A DNA stretch of 64,000 bases from Paracentrotus lividus (lineage: Eukaryota; Echinodermata; Echinoidea; Camarodonta; Echinidae), in assembly GCA_940671915.1 (NCBI GenBank), contig CALNVZ010003426.1, forward strand, positions 4,963,763 to 5,027,762, written 5' to 3'. The notes beneath the pieces were generated by a model that saw only the letters and a list, made by a program, of their open reading frames with translations, ran no database searches and had not been told where the DNA came from. The stretch's first letter is position 1; every line of letters starts with the position of its first letter. The position numbers and the translations under genes are program-made. Shown here in pieces: positions 1 through 12,600 of this stretch.

Positions 1-556
1 AAATAACAATTTTTGTCTTCTAATCCAAGTCAGATAGATGCAACTTCTTCTGACAATAATTTATTTCCCAAAACATTAATGTGTGGTAGGAGTCTTCTTT
101 GTCATGATTCCTTTATTTCAATGTGTTATTATATTTATTGCAATCTGTTTTTATTTGAAAGTTCATATCTGTAGGTTTCTATGTGGAATTAGAAATCTGA
201 ATTTGGATTAGACTTAAGGTACTATACACAGGTGACCCCATTATATTGTTAAGATCAGCTTGGGAAAAGCTAGGGGTTAGGTAGAAGGGGACATTGTAGA
301 AGATGATTCGTAATGGCCTCCTCTCTACACTCGTATACTGGCCATCCTTCTTTACTGATGTCCTATTTGGTCATTAGGGCCTTGCGTGGTAGGATTTAAA
401 ATGTGTGTTCCTCTTTCTAAAGTAACATACTGAACTAGTAGATGTTAAATGATAAGAATCCAAAAGTAGACCAAAATGCAAGCAAGCAATACAAAAATTG
501 TTATTCTAACCTATAGATAATTAGGGATGTGTTTTTGTTTTTTGTTTGAATGGCAG
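1..556. other. Intron
   Basis: AT-rich sequence ending in the acceptor of the exon at 557. I see no exon, repeat or ORF of note. Confidence 0.6.
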
Positions 557-659
557 TTTTGATGAGCTGAGCGATGTACGAGTTGCCTTCCAAGTTTACG
601 AGGCTGGAGACATGAAAGGAATGATCATTGATAAACACACGCTCATGAGAACCCTCAAG
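557..659 (+). CDS. Exon: first degenerate EF-hand half
   Basis: 103 bases: one base completing a split codon, then 34 codons beginning [17 protein letters not shown]. Acceptor is ..TGGCAG and donor is AAG|GTAAGA. It carries the helix-loop start of an EF-hand whose loop (EAGDMKGMI) lacks the regular Asp positions. It is the first exon visible in the window; earlier exons must lie upstream. Confidence 0.85.
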
Positions 660-3600
660 GTAAGATGATAAGTACACGCCTGTATGTAGTGATGGAATAT
701 TCCAAATCTTACACCTCTATATTGTAATTGTACATTCTATGGGAATTCTCATGTGGATGTAGGGGTGTAATGTATTTATGATACAGGTTAAAGAATGCTG
801 TAAATAACAGTTACACTGTCCAAAATAAATGTTATCAGTTCTTCATAATAAGGCTATAGTTTATCCATTTGTGTTAACAAATTACAGAGAAAAAAAACCT
901 GTTTTCATGTCATATATTTCATCATGTTGAAAGTATTAGGGTCAGTTTATACGCTCAAATTACCTTCTTTTTTCCAATCATAGAACTTTGTAGAAATTAT
1001 GAAATTTCTTTGAACAATTCATGTAGTTTTTTGTACAGGATACCTTTTGAATCTCTCCAGAGAGCTTTTAAAGTATTGGCATTGCATCATTTAATAGCTT
1101 CATCGCTACCATTTTTCTTGCTAAGATACTCACTATGAATTGATTTGTCTTTGACAACCTCTTCCCCATGTAGCTGTGCGGTCGTACGATAGCACCTATG
1201 AAGCTAATGCATCGAGTCAAACATATGGAGGAGAGGCTAGATGAACCTGGTCGCATACAGTTCTATGAATTTCTAGACCTGATTGTGCTGTAAGTATTTT
1301 GTTCTCATTCTTTCTCTCTTTCTTTTTCTTCTTCTTTTTTCCTTTCTTTTCACCTTTTCAGCTTCTTTCTTTTTTTCTTTTGTTATTTTGCCTATTCTGC
1401 TTATTTTACTTGTCTTTTCTTCTCTCTTTTTCTCCTGCATCTTCTTTTCTTTTCTTTGTCTTCTTCTTCTTCTTCTTCTCCTTCTCCTTCTCCTTCTTCT
1501 CCTTCTTCTTCTTCTTCTTTCCTTCTTCTTCTTCTTCTCCTTCTCCTTCTTCTCCTTCTCCTTCTCCTTTTTTTTTTCTCCTTTTTTTCTCCGTCTCTCT
1601 TCTCTCCTCTCCTTCTCTCCTCTCTCCTCCTCCTCCCTTCTCCTCTTCTCCTCTCCTTCTCCTCCCTCCTCTTCTCTACCTACTTTCTCCTCCTCCTCCT
1701 CCTCCTCCTCCCTCCTCCTCTCTCTCTCCTCTCCTCTCCTCTCCTCTCCTCCTCCTCCTCCTCCTCTCTCCTCCTCTGCCTCCTCCTCTCCTCTCTCCTC
1801 CTCTTCCTCTCCTCCTCTCCTCCTCCTCTCCTCCTCCTCCTCCTCCTTCCTCCTTTTCCCTCTCCTCCTCCTCCTCCTCCTCCTCCTCCTTCCCCTCTCC
1901 TCCTCCTCCTCCTCCTCCTCTCCTTCCTCCTCCTCTCTCCTCCTCCTCCTCTCTCCTCCTCCTCCTCCTCCTCCTCCTCCTCCTCCTCCTCTCCTCCTCC
2001 TCCTTCCTCCTTCCTCCTCCTCCTCCTCCCCTTTCCCCTTCCCTTCCCCTTCCCCCTTCCCCTTCAGGAAAAGTATCAATGATTTATGCCAATAACAATA
2101 GGAATACACGTATCATACCCTTGCAAATCAACCTGTTAAAAAAATAATAATATTCAAACTAAATTTATCATTTTTGGATTACTATATATTTTAAATCTAT
2201 CTGCTAATTTGAATATTTTATCCCCACAATGAACAGATGTTCTCTATCAAAGGAAGTTGTTGTTCCAGACCCCAAAGTTGGATCAATGGACAAAACATGG
2301 AGGAAACTCTTTGAGGTAAATTATTATGATAATACTGCGTATAGTGTATGTACCACCACAATTTATACATGGTGGAAATATAAAACATAGATGATAGATA
2401 AAAAGAAGGGTGGTCACTATTGCCAAGTTTTAAGTAAAATAGTTCTATTGTCTGAATAAATATGTTTGTACAGGAAATTATTTCTTTCATGGAGTCTGCT
2501 TCAAGTTCAAGTTTTATTTCTCCACAGTTCATTAAAAAACATACAAATATACATTGTAAAAGAAAAATCAAATAGTAAATTAGATATAATACAACAACAA
2601 CAACAAAAAAGCTTAGCAACAGTACAACATGTTTGCCACATTCTAGTAGTAGATTGTCCCAAAGAGACGAGAGTGTCTTGATCTCACCGTAACATATTGT
2701 ATCAGTGGGAGGTCCTGTCAAAAGTGACATTTTGTCACTAGATTTCTGGAAGGAGTGGTGCATAGTTCAGTCGGTAGAGTGGTGGTCTCGTAATAATAAT
2801 AATAATAATAATACCGGTTTCTTATAAAGCGCTTTACCTGTTAAGACCAAAGCGCTTACAGTATATTATTACCCCGGTCATTGGATTCATTTTTCGATCC
2901 CGCACTTTACAGTGCACAATCTCCACTCCGTGGGGAGCATTCCAGCCGGTCGCCTGTTAGACGCACACATGCTAAAGCGAACCACATAGCATTCGCAATC
3001 CTACCGGGTACCCATTTTTATCACCTCGGGTGGGGTCAAGCATGTAGATAAAATGCCTTGCTCAAGGGACATAAGTGTCGGTGCGGGAATCGAACCCATG
3101 GTCTTTGCATTGACAGTCCAGTGATGAGACCACTAGACCACAACACTTCGTAACAGGGAGATCCTCGGTCCAAAACCAAGTTGATGCGCTATTCCCCTTT
3201 GGTAAGACATTAATCCCAAGTACCAAGTCCCTAGGATAGGACTTAAAGTCTGTAGGCCCCCTGGTTGCTTACCTACTTATCATTAATTACTTCCTTAACA
3301 GTTGGGTAAAATAAATCAATCAATCAATCAAAAATAACTGAGTGCTTAGAGAGAGTTGGGGCATTTTATTAAAAATGGGACTTTTAATTTATTTTATGTT
3401 TAGATATGCACAAATCTTGTTATGTAATAGTTTGTCTCTTGCCCTTCTGCTTTAAGGCCAAAGCACAGTGACTATTTATCACACGACTGAACAACTTTGG
3501 ATCTGATATAACAACACACATGTATTTTGCACACGCTGTTTTATTTCAGATCCAAAGTCAGTTAGTTGTGCTACTGAAATTTGGATAGTGTTCAATGGCC

Positions 3601-6600
3601 TTTATTTATTCATTTTTTAATCATAATCTTGATTTATTTCTTTATTCTCATCAGCTTGATGATTTTCAGCGTATGTTTGCAACCAAAGATGAGAAACTTG
3701 AAGACCATCTCAACAAGCAGTTTATTGGCACGGAGCGTAATTATGGTCATGAGATACTAGGAAGTAAACGTATTCCTCGCGAGTCATCGGTAGATCCAAG
3801 TCTGAGAAAGACTCAGGTTTGTATACTTAGAAAAATATTGATCTTTATATATTTAGGAAGTACCCTTATTCCTTCTCCTGCCATTTGCTCTGTTGTTCTA
3901 TTTTTGACGTCTTGGTGGTCTTGATCTGGTGGATCTTATTAGATCATGATGTATTGGTCATGATCTGTGATCCATTTTAAAGGAAGTAACTTCAGAAAAT
4001 TTCATCAAAATTCATATGTTGGTTTTGTGCATTTTCTAAAGTTCCAAACTGTCCAATGAAATCGAGCATTTGTAGTTTACTGAAATGTAACCAAATTATA
4101 TATCACGTTTAGAAAAATAACTATATAACCATATCCTATGCAGAAAAACCTGCTTCTCCTGGAATTTGCTCCGTTCTATATGTACTTATTGGTGGATTTG
4201 AGGCAGCAGGTCTTATTTGATCATGATATATTTAGGAAACTAGCTTACTCCACAGGTGTCATCTACATGTATATTACATATTTTCTGAAGCTGTAAACGA
4301 TGAATACAATGCCAAGAGAGACTACATTTCTTGTCCTCTTTAGTTTCCACCCTGAGTATTCACAGCATTACATTTCTCATTGGTTTTATCCCCCCCCCCT
4401 CCTCCTCCGTTATCTATTCCTTACCCATTTTCAGGTTCGGTATCACTCGCGTCGCTACCGGGAGCTGAAGACATCCCTCAACAAATCAACCGGTCAGGTA
4501 CAGAACACCAAGGCAGGTCATGTCAGAGCAAGACCGGTATCAGCACCAGGAGTGGAACAGTTCCGCAACCCAGCCACGCCCCCTCCAATGTTTGACATGC
4601 GCCCTCATACTGTGGCCGAGGTATAGTGAAGTCTCGTATTATTTCATTGACATGATTTGGTTAACATTAAAACTCATATTGGTTAATGGAAATCCCCAAA
4701 TTTGGTATCAGCCCCAGTGGAACAGTTCCATGCAATCCTATAGATGTTTGACATGCGCCCTCATACTGTGGCTGAGGTACAGTATTGTAGTCCTGTCTTT
4801 TCCATACCAGATTATTCTATGGACAGCGTTTGGTCAAATTGGAATCTCATATCGCATCCTGATTGCAATGGTTACTATTGATTTAAAATTGATTGTAAAT
4901 TTACAATGTTACAGGGAATTATTCATTTAAACGACAAAGTCACAATTTCTGTAAAAATTGTGATAGTTTAATTTATTTTCCATTTTAACATGTGCATTTT
5001 AACATGACCTAACATATTATACATATATATTAATTTCATTCCTAATATAAGCACTATAAGCTACATGTAAGTTAGGTTAGATTAAATTTTGTTGAGTCAG
5101 TTAAATTTCTTAATGTTAAATGTGTATGTACTGTGTTAATTTTTTAATGAGCTCTTTAAAAAAAAAAAACTTAGTGGCACATTTGTTTTTTATTTGTTTT
5201 TTTTGTACATGGAGTTACTATAATATGTTAGCTCTAAACAATATTGTAGTGATGTATTTTATTCTACAATATCTTATAGTATTCTCAATAATTCTTTTAA
5301 TATTTACTTTGCTAACAGTGACGAAATGCTTAATTTATCTCTTAACCAAATTTTTGAATATGTATCAATTTTTATACCCTTCATCATTAACTTCATAAAT
5401 CTACTGATTACTAAGTTATAATGCAATTTTTCACTTTAATATTTTCTGTGTAAAAATTAATATCATAAAGTAATAACCTTTTAACCTTGTGACTTGTGAC
5501 CTTAACCTTTGACCCCACCTTTCACAGTCCACAAACTCTGCACATTATAGCTCCTCCATACGCTCTGTATCTGCACGTTCAGACACCAAGGTAAGCATAT
5601 AACCAACTGCACTCCTTTTTAAATTTTATAATACACAGAGACTCCAACCCCATACACCTCTGTAAGTGAAGATTCTCCCGCCGAGACTCCCAAGTAAACA
5701 AGAGACTCTGGCTCGTTGTTCCGACCAAAACTTGAGCAGAAAGAACAAAATTTCTTGTGGCTGTAAGCTACTCAGGGGTCTTCCCACGAGGCCGAGGGTA
5801 TTTCCCACAAGGCCGAAAGTTCACGAGACCAAGGATCCATGAGGCTGATTTTTCTCATATCGCATTTTTTTTTAATCAGGATATTTTGACACAGTCAAAC
5901 ATCCTGAAGAAAGAAAAAACAACATAAGTAAAATCAGCCTCGTGGACTCTCTGCCTCGTGGGAAAAATCCTCAGCCTCGTGGACCCTCCCTGCCACTCAA
6001 GAGTTCTCTGGTGCTATCTTTGAAGATTATGAAAACAATAAATCAGGTTAAAAGCTGTGAGTCAGATTCGTTTTGGCCAATAGGTTTGTTAGGCTGGAGA
6101 AAATCAAACTCAGCAGGAGCACGGAAGATTTTTCAAAAATCGCCTTGGCGGGAGATCTCCATCAAAAAAGTTGGAGTCTCTGGATGGACTAATTTGCTGC
6201 CTGGCTTTTTCTCATAAAGATACTTTATAATATAATTATGATTTATAATTTTGATCTTAACCTGGTGTTTTTTATGTGGGTCATTGCTTTACTTTTGTTT
6301 TTGTTTTTGTTTTCACTTGCAGTTTTACTATAATAAGAGATTAAAAAGTCTTTGCACAATTTTATGTTTTAATGAGGAACTTTCTTGTGATCATATTCAG
6401 TTTACAGGAAATAATTGCTGTCCTTAAAGGAAATGTATCATGTGATAATGTACACACCCAAAACTTGTAGCTAGAGGTATGATGTAAGAGATGTACAATG
6501 TAGGAAAATTCTCAACCCCCCCTTTTTTTTCCCTCCCAATGATGGACAATATTAAAAATGGGTTCAATGTGCATTCTAAGACTGATGTTGTGAAAAGTGT

Positions 6601-9600
6601 TTTCGAAAAATCATACATTAGGCTGACAGCAATTTAGTTTCTAGAGTATTTATGTTTAACTAGGCTTATTCTACTGTGTTCCTTTCTCCATATCCATTTT
6701 TCCAGTTTTGTTTTATATTAAAACAATTCATTGTTTCATTTTAAATTGCTTTTGGTGTTGCTGATAGTGATGGTGATGATGGGTGCTAGGTTTGGCCCAT
6801 AAAACAGATTAATTTTATTTTAAATCAATTATTCATATCACAGTTTAAAACAAAATAAAATCATAGCAACCATAAGGGGATCCAATCATGATGAACTATT
6901 TGTTATGATGTTCTTGCAGTTTGGGGTATTGCCTTTTGCCATGCTAACACAGAAATTATTAATTACGAATATAAGATTTTATGGGAATATAAAATGTTGA
7001 AATAAGAGAATTAGAGAAAGCACTGGGTAAAGTGTGGTGAAATTATGGATAACATATTTTTGCAGTTTGGTATTGGTTTTTAATTTCTTAAAATGAAATA
7101 AGATTTTTATGGAAGAGGGGAATTAAGTATGATTACAGATGAATAAAGAAGAGAAGAGATAGACAGTAAAAAAAAAAGGGTAAGAAATAAAGAGAATATT
7201 AATTATTCCTCTTAATTATTTATTAACAAAAAGAACTAAAATATTTGATGGAAATCAAGCTAATATGTATAGAATGTTGTCCTTACATAAACGTCAAATT
7301 TAATCTTGCACAATCTCATTATAACATGTTCATAGATAGACACAATCTGTAAATTGCATTCCATGTACATTTCGTACAACACTCATTATATCTGTTGTAT
7401 TCAAGCCATTTTAAATCATATTATTATCATTATGCTATTATATCTCATTTCTTTCAGTCTGATTTTGATTCAGTAAGGAATTTGGATCCCAGGATTAAAC
7501 TTCTGCAAGCCATTCATGATAGAAAAAGTAAGTTCTTTTATATTTTTATTTGATTTCCTTTTCTTGATGTTATCCTCTTTCTTATTTTATCTTTGGGATT
7601 CGGTGACGAAGGTTTTTATTGCTGATTTGTAGTTCTGTATTTTGGGTTTGTATGCCGACACTGTTATTTACAAGGAGCATCTGAATTATGTGTTTTTAAA
7701 GATTTGTTTTGATTTCAATTTACTGGATAATGTGCTTCAAGTACATGTCTAATTAAATACTGATATTATCTTGAACTCTTTTCCGGATAACTTGTATCAT
7801 GATTGTCAAATGTAGCGGGAGACTATATGTCTGTGAATATATTCAATTAAAAAGAATAATAAGAGGAAAATGTTTAGGTATAGGATCACATATTGATTGA
7901 AAAGAGAGCTATAGATAAAAGTGTGTACGAAATGAAGATGTACATATATATTGTATGAATTATGATTTAATAACTTTCATTAATTCTAAACTTCATCTCT
8001 CAAGAGAACCAAACTATGTACAAAATACATAAATTGCAGACTGTCATGAGACAAATCAAATAAATTTACAACTTTTTTGCTGGGTATATCAAATTAACAT
8101 TTTTATTTTCTGTAACAGATTGAAACTGTGTATCTGCAATGTTGAACTCATGTTTTGAAATTGTTTTAGGCATCTGTAAGGAAATAAATACATACATTGT
8201 GCTAATAATTTTAAATCCTTCCATTTATTAATGTCAATCATAATTCTACTAGCGAGGCGACTAAGTCCAGTGGTGCCATCATGTGTAATTTGTAAGTTTG
8301 TAAGGTGTACACAAAGTAGTAAAATATCTTCATATCTTCATATCATATCCACATATCATCAGACTTGTACACCAAACTCTCAATATACTTTCAAATTCTT
8401 TATTTTTTCAGAATAGTAGCTATTCTTGCCTTCAACTTTCATTAATGATTGTATTTCTTTTGCAAAGTAATAGTTGAGTACACGTACATGTTGTTTTTTT
8501 TTTCGACGTGACACAACAAAGGTTTGCCAGCAATTATAAAATGACAATATGGCAATTTAAGATGGTTGTTGTACACTGTTCGTCATAAAGGTGGAATATT
8601 TTTTTCTGGCTCAAGCGACATAATGTTGCTCCGTTATTAATTTCTTGAATGTGTTTGTCATCGCTTTCACTTTCTGGGATCCTGGGTATATCTTGGACGC
8701 TCCCTCAACCCTTCCCGGGGATTTTTCTTCAAAAAAGTTTGTCACCCCCAGAAGATGGCCATTTTCGTCATTTTTTCTTATTTTTGGGGCCCTTTTTGTT
8801 TACGCGACCCACCAAGGCCCCCTCAGTCCTACCCCAAGGAAACACGTCTGAGGTGGAGATTTGTTATTGTTCTTTGAATTAAATCTAGATTTATGGTTAC
8901 AGGCTCGACTCTTATGTCTAGGGGAGGGGTCAAAATTTATTTTGATTGGGGTTCAACATTCATTCTATTCGTTTTTACACCATGGAAATTTCTATCTTCC
9001 CTAAATTGTATTGTAAAATCTCAACCAAACATAAATCAAAATAAAATATTATCAATAATGACTATTTACAGCCTTGTCATCAAGGCTAAACAAAATTTAA
9101 GGGGAAAATTATGATATTTAAGGGTTAAAGGTGGTTTTTCATTTCTTTTGTTTTCAGCATAAAGATGGAATAAAATATTCCGAATTTTCACCAATCTCGT
9201 TTTTTACTTCAACCCCTCCCCTAGACAAAAGACCTAAGCCTGTCCCCAGAAATATAGATTTAACTTAAAGAACAATTTAAAACAGTACACCTCAGTCGCG
9301 TTTTCTGTGGGTAGGACTGAGGGGGGCTTGATTGGCCGGGAAAACAAAAAGGGGCCCCAAAATGAGAAAAAATGACAAAAATGGGCATCACGGGGGTTGA
9401 CAAAACTTTTTTGGAAAAAGGTCCGCGTGAACGGTTGGGAGAATGTCCAAGATATAGCCAGGGTCCCAAAAAGTAAAAGCAGGGACAAACATATTCAAGA
9501 AATAAAAGTCAGAGCAAAATCATGTCGCTATAGCGGCAAAACAATATTCCACCTTTATGACGGACAGTGTATGTGCTTAAAGGCGCGGTCCCACTGGCTT

Positions 9601-12600
9601 TTCAGGATGATTTGCGTGTGAATTGCGGATTGTTTGTTTTGTTTTGTTTTTTGTTGCGGATGAACGAAATTTGTATACGCAACTCATGCGCAATTATTCC
9701 TCCGGCCAGTGGGACCGGGCCTTTATGTTCAAAAGACTGTCTTGTTACCAATCAGAAATGTTCTTTGAGATTTGAAGTTGACTGCAAACCTTTGGGCTGC
9801 TGGGCCCTTGTAAATCCCTACATGTATGAAGGCTAAACCTTCCAAACTGGAATTAAATGTAGAGATTGAACAATATATTTGTTTCATCATATCAAAATGA
9901 GACACAAGTCGCAGAGCAAAGAGGCAAGGAATTCAGCAAAATAATCAATTATAAATATTTTTCTGTTAACGTTTTCACTTTATTTTTTTTATTATTTTTT
10001 TACAGAGCACACATGAGTACAAAAAGTATTTCCCCCTAAATTGGGCATTTTTTATATGTTTTGGCGATTTCCTTGACTCTTTGCTTGCCGACTTGTGTCT
10101 CATTTTTACATGACGGATCACATATATACTTGATACTTGATTACCAGACTGGTAATAGCTCTTTCATTACATGTTGACATTGTTCTTGCATGTATCATAA
10201 TTTGTCTATCTTGTGTATTGCAAACACCATCCTTTAAGCTTAGAACATCTTAAGAATACATTTAAGTGCTGTTTAGGCCCTATCTTTCTAGGCACTCTAC
10301 ATGCACAGAATATTTGTGTGTAGATTCCATGAAATTGCACTCTTTCACTGGTGGAGGGTTAAAGGCTCACTATTACCATGACAACATCTTTGTAAGATAT
10401 GAATATACACATGTACATTTTTATGTTTTTTGTTGCAACATGGGATCCTATTCTATCTGCACTTTTTCAATGGTTGTGGTGAATTTTAATAGCTCATGGA
10501 ATTTTGCAATGACACTTGGCAGCAACAGAAAATGTGTATGTTGGATGAAAATAAAAGGGTAAGAACTCAAGACAAAGCAAGTTGGATTGTACCGTACATG
10601 GATGCACAATTGGATTGATGCATGTACACATCACATGGAAGAGCTGAAACCAATTTCAATTGAGTGTCAGTGATCATAACTTTTTTGTTTTTTGTTTTTG
10701 CTTGTTTTTTTTTTGTTTTTTTTATGAGTTTATCATAACATAATAAGTCATATTAATTAGAATGAGTGATTAGAGATTAAGTGTTAAAGTAGACAACTGG
10801 AGAGCCAAAACTGCTTTTAATTGCAACAAAATTCATACCACTACAATGGAAAATCTTTACTGATTCAGAATATCCAAACCCCTTGTCAATATCTGTTTTA
10901 GATCGGGAGTTATCACCTTTCAAAGAAGGGCCCCCATTTTCAGGCTTCAGCGGTACCGCGCAAGGGCGTCGAGATTATGACGTCACACCTTGGGCACCCG
11001 TACCGTGTCCACTGTATGCACGTATCCTGCACTGTGCTATATCGCGTACATTGCACATTGTGATTCTGAAAAGTTCTTTTTCTCTTCTCATCTCATGCTT
11101 CTCCCCAGGCCCTGACTAACTGGTCAAAGGTGACATCTCTTGCCGACTGTTCCTCTACCCTTTATCTATATAAGTTAATCCGTTTCAATAATGAATTTTT
11201 TCATTATATTAACATAATTAGAATAGGCCTATCCTCAGCACGAGAGTGAGTGAAAAAAAAAAGATAATAAAACAAAGTGACATTGTTTTCACTGTGGATT
11301 GTTCAAATCACACTTTTAGTTTGTTGTCATATATGACAAATTATTGTAACCAATAATCCTATCTATCTATGTTGTAAGATTATCATAATCTTGAAATAAT
11401 TATTGTTTATTTGGTTTTGTAAGTCTTTATGTTATTGTGCTGTGCAGATCCCGAGATAATTTCATCCGTTAGCTATAACAATAATTCTTCCAAACTTTTG
11501 TATGGAATAGCTCCTTAGTTCTTCAGTTACAGTATGCAGTGGCGTATCTAGGGTCAAGTGCGCCCGGGGCAAATGTTGACTTTGCGCCCCCCGGTCTACT
11601 TTAGTTCTGCTCAACAATTTGTTTTAGTTTATTGTACCAGTGTCATATATACATTTACCCAAATCTAGGGATGATCTGCTGTCCATACATACACGTAGTT
11701 ACAATTTTTATTTCCTCTACAAACAGTTTGATTTAATGCGAGCGCGAAGCGCGAGCGGAAAATGTTGAGTTCTTGAACCACTCCAATCTTGCATTTAAGA
11801 ATCATGAATACAGATTTCGTTATCAATGGAGGTACAATAAAAAAAAAAAATGCCTTACCTTCGGGGTATCAAAAGGCCTATTGCACAAATTGTTATGGGA
11901 GTTGTATGCATCGGATTCTTTTTAATAGTTACCAGTGCACAATCTCCACTTCCGTGGGGAGCATTCCAGCCGGTCGCCTGTTAGACGCACACATGCTAAA
12001 GCGACCACATAGCATTCGCAATCCTGCCGGGTACCCATTTTTATCACCTCGGGTGGGGTCAAGCATGTAGATAAAATGCCTTGCTCAAGGACATAAGTGT
12101 CGGTGCGGGAATCGAACCCATGGTCTTTGCATTGACAGTCCAGTGATGAGCCACTAGACCACAACACTTTCGTAACAGGGAGATCCTCGGTCCAAACCAA
12201 GTTGATGCGCTATTCCCCTTTGGTAAGACTTAATCCCAAGTACCAATCCTAGGATAGGACTTAAAGTCTGTAGGCCCCCTGTGCTTACCTACTTATCATT
12301 AATTACTTCCTTTAACAGTTGGGTAAAATAAATCAATCAATCAATCAAAATAACTGAGTGCTTAGAGAGAGTTGGGGCATTTTATTAAAAATGGGACTTT
12401 TAATTTATTTTATGTTTAGATATGCACAAATCTTGTTATGTAATAGTTTGTCCTCTTGCCCTTCTGCTTTAAGGCCAAAGCACAGTACTATTTATCACAC
12501 GACTGAACAACTTTGGATCTGATATTAACAACACACATGTATTTGCACACGCTGTTTTATTTCAGATCCAAAGTCAGTTAGTTGTGCTACTGAAATTTGG

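Larger units (their letters stand above)
2907..11927 (+). repeat. 9-kb direct repeat, copy A (intact)
   Basis: About 9.0 kb from within the inner SINE to within a hAT-like element. The following 8.9 kb repeats it head to tail. The exons in this copy (3655, 4435, 5528, 7458) are open and in phase. The break points share only a few bases (around TTACAGTGCAC / TTACCAGTGCAC). Confidence 0.95.

Noticed and set aside
1273..2147. Long open frames on both strands with poly-Ser/Leu/Pro or poly-Glu/Arg products
   Set aside because: They come from the pyrimidine tract, are open in several frames at once, and have no non-repetitive core.
2870..3150. Possible tRNA gene, because of box A and box B
   Set aside because: Box sequences sit in a SINE with body, tail and target duplication, and the cloverleaf is not convincing.
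8645..9488. Several 60-90 aa frames with similar proteins on both strands
   Set aside because: They lie in the foldback element; their likeness across strands reflects the inverted arms, not coding.
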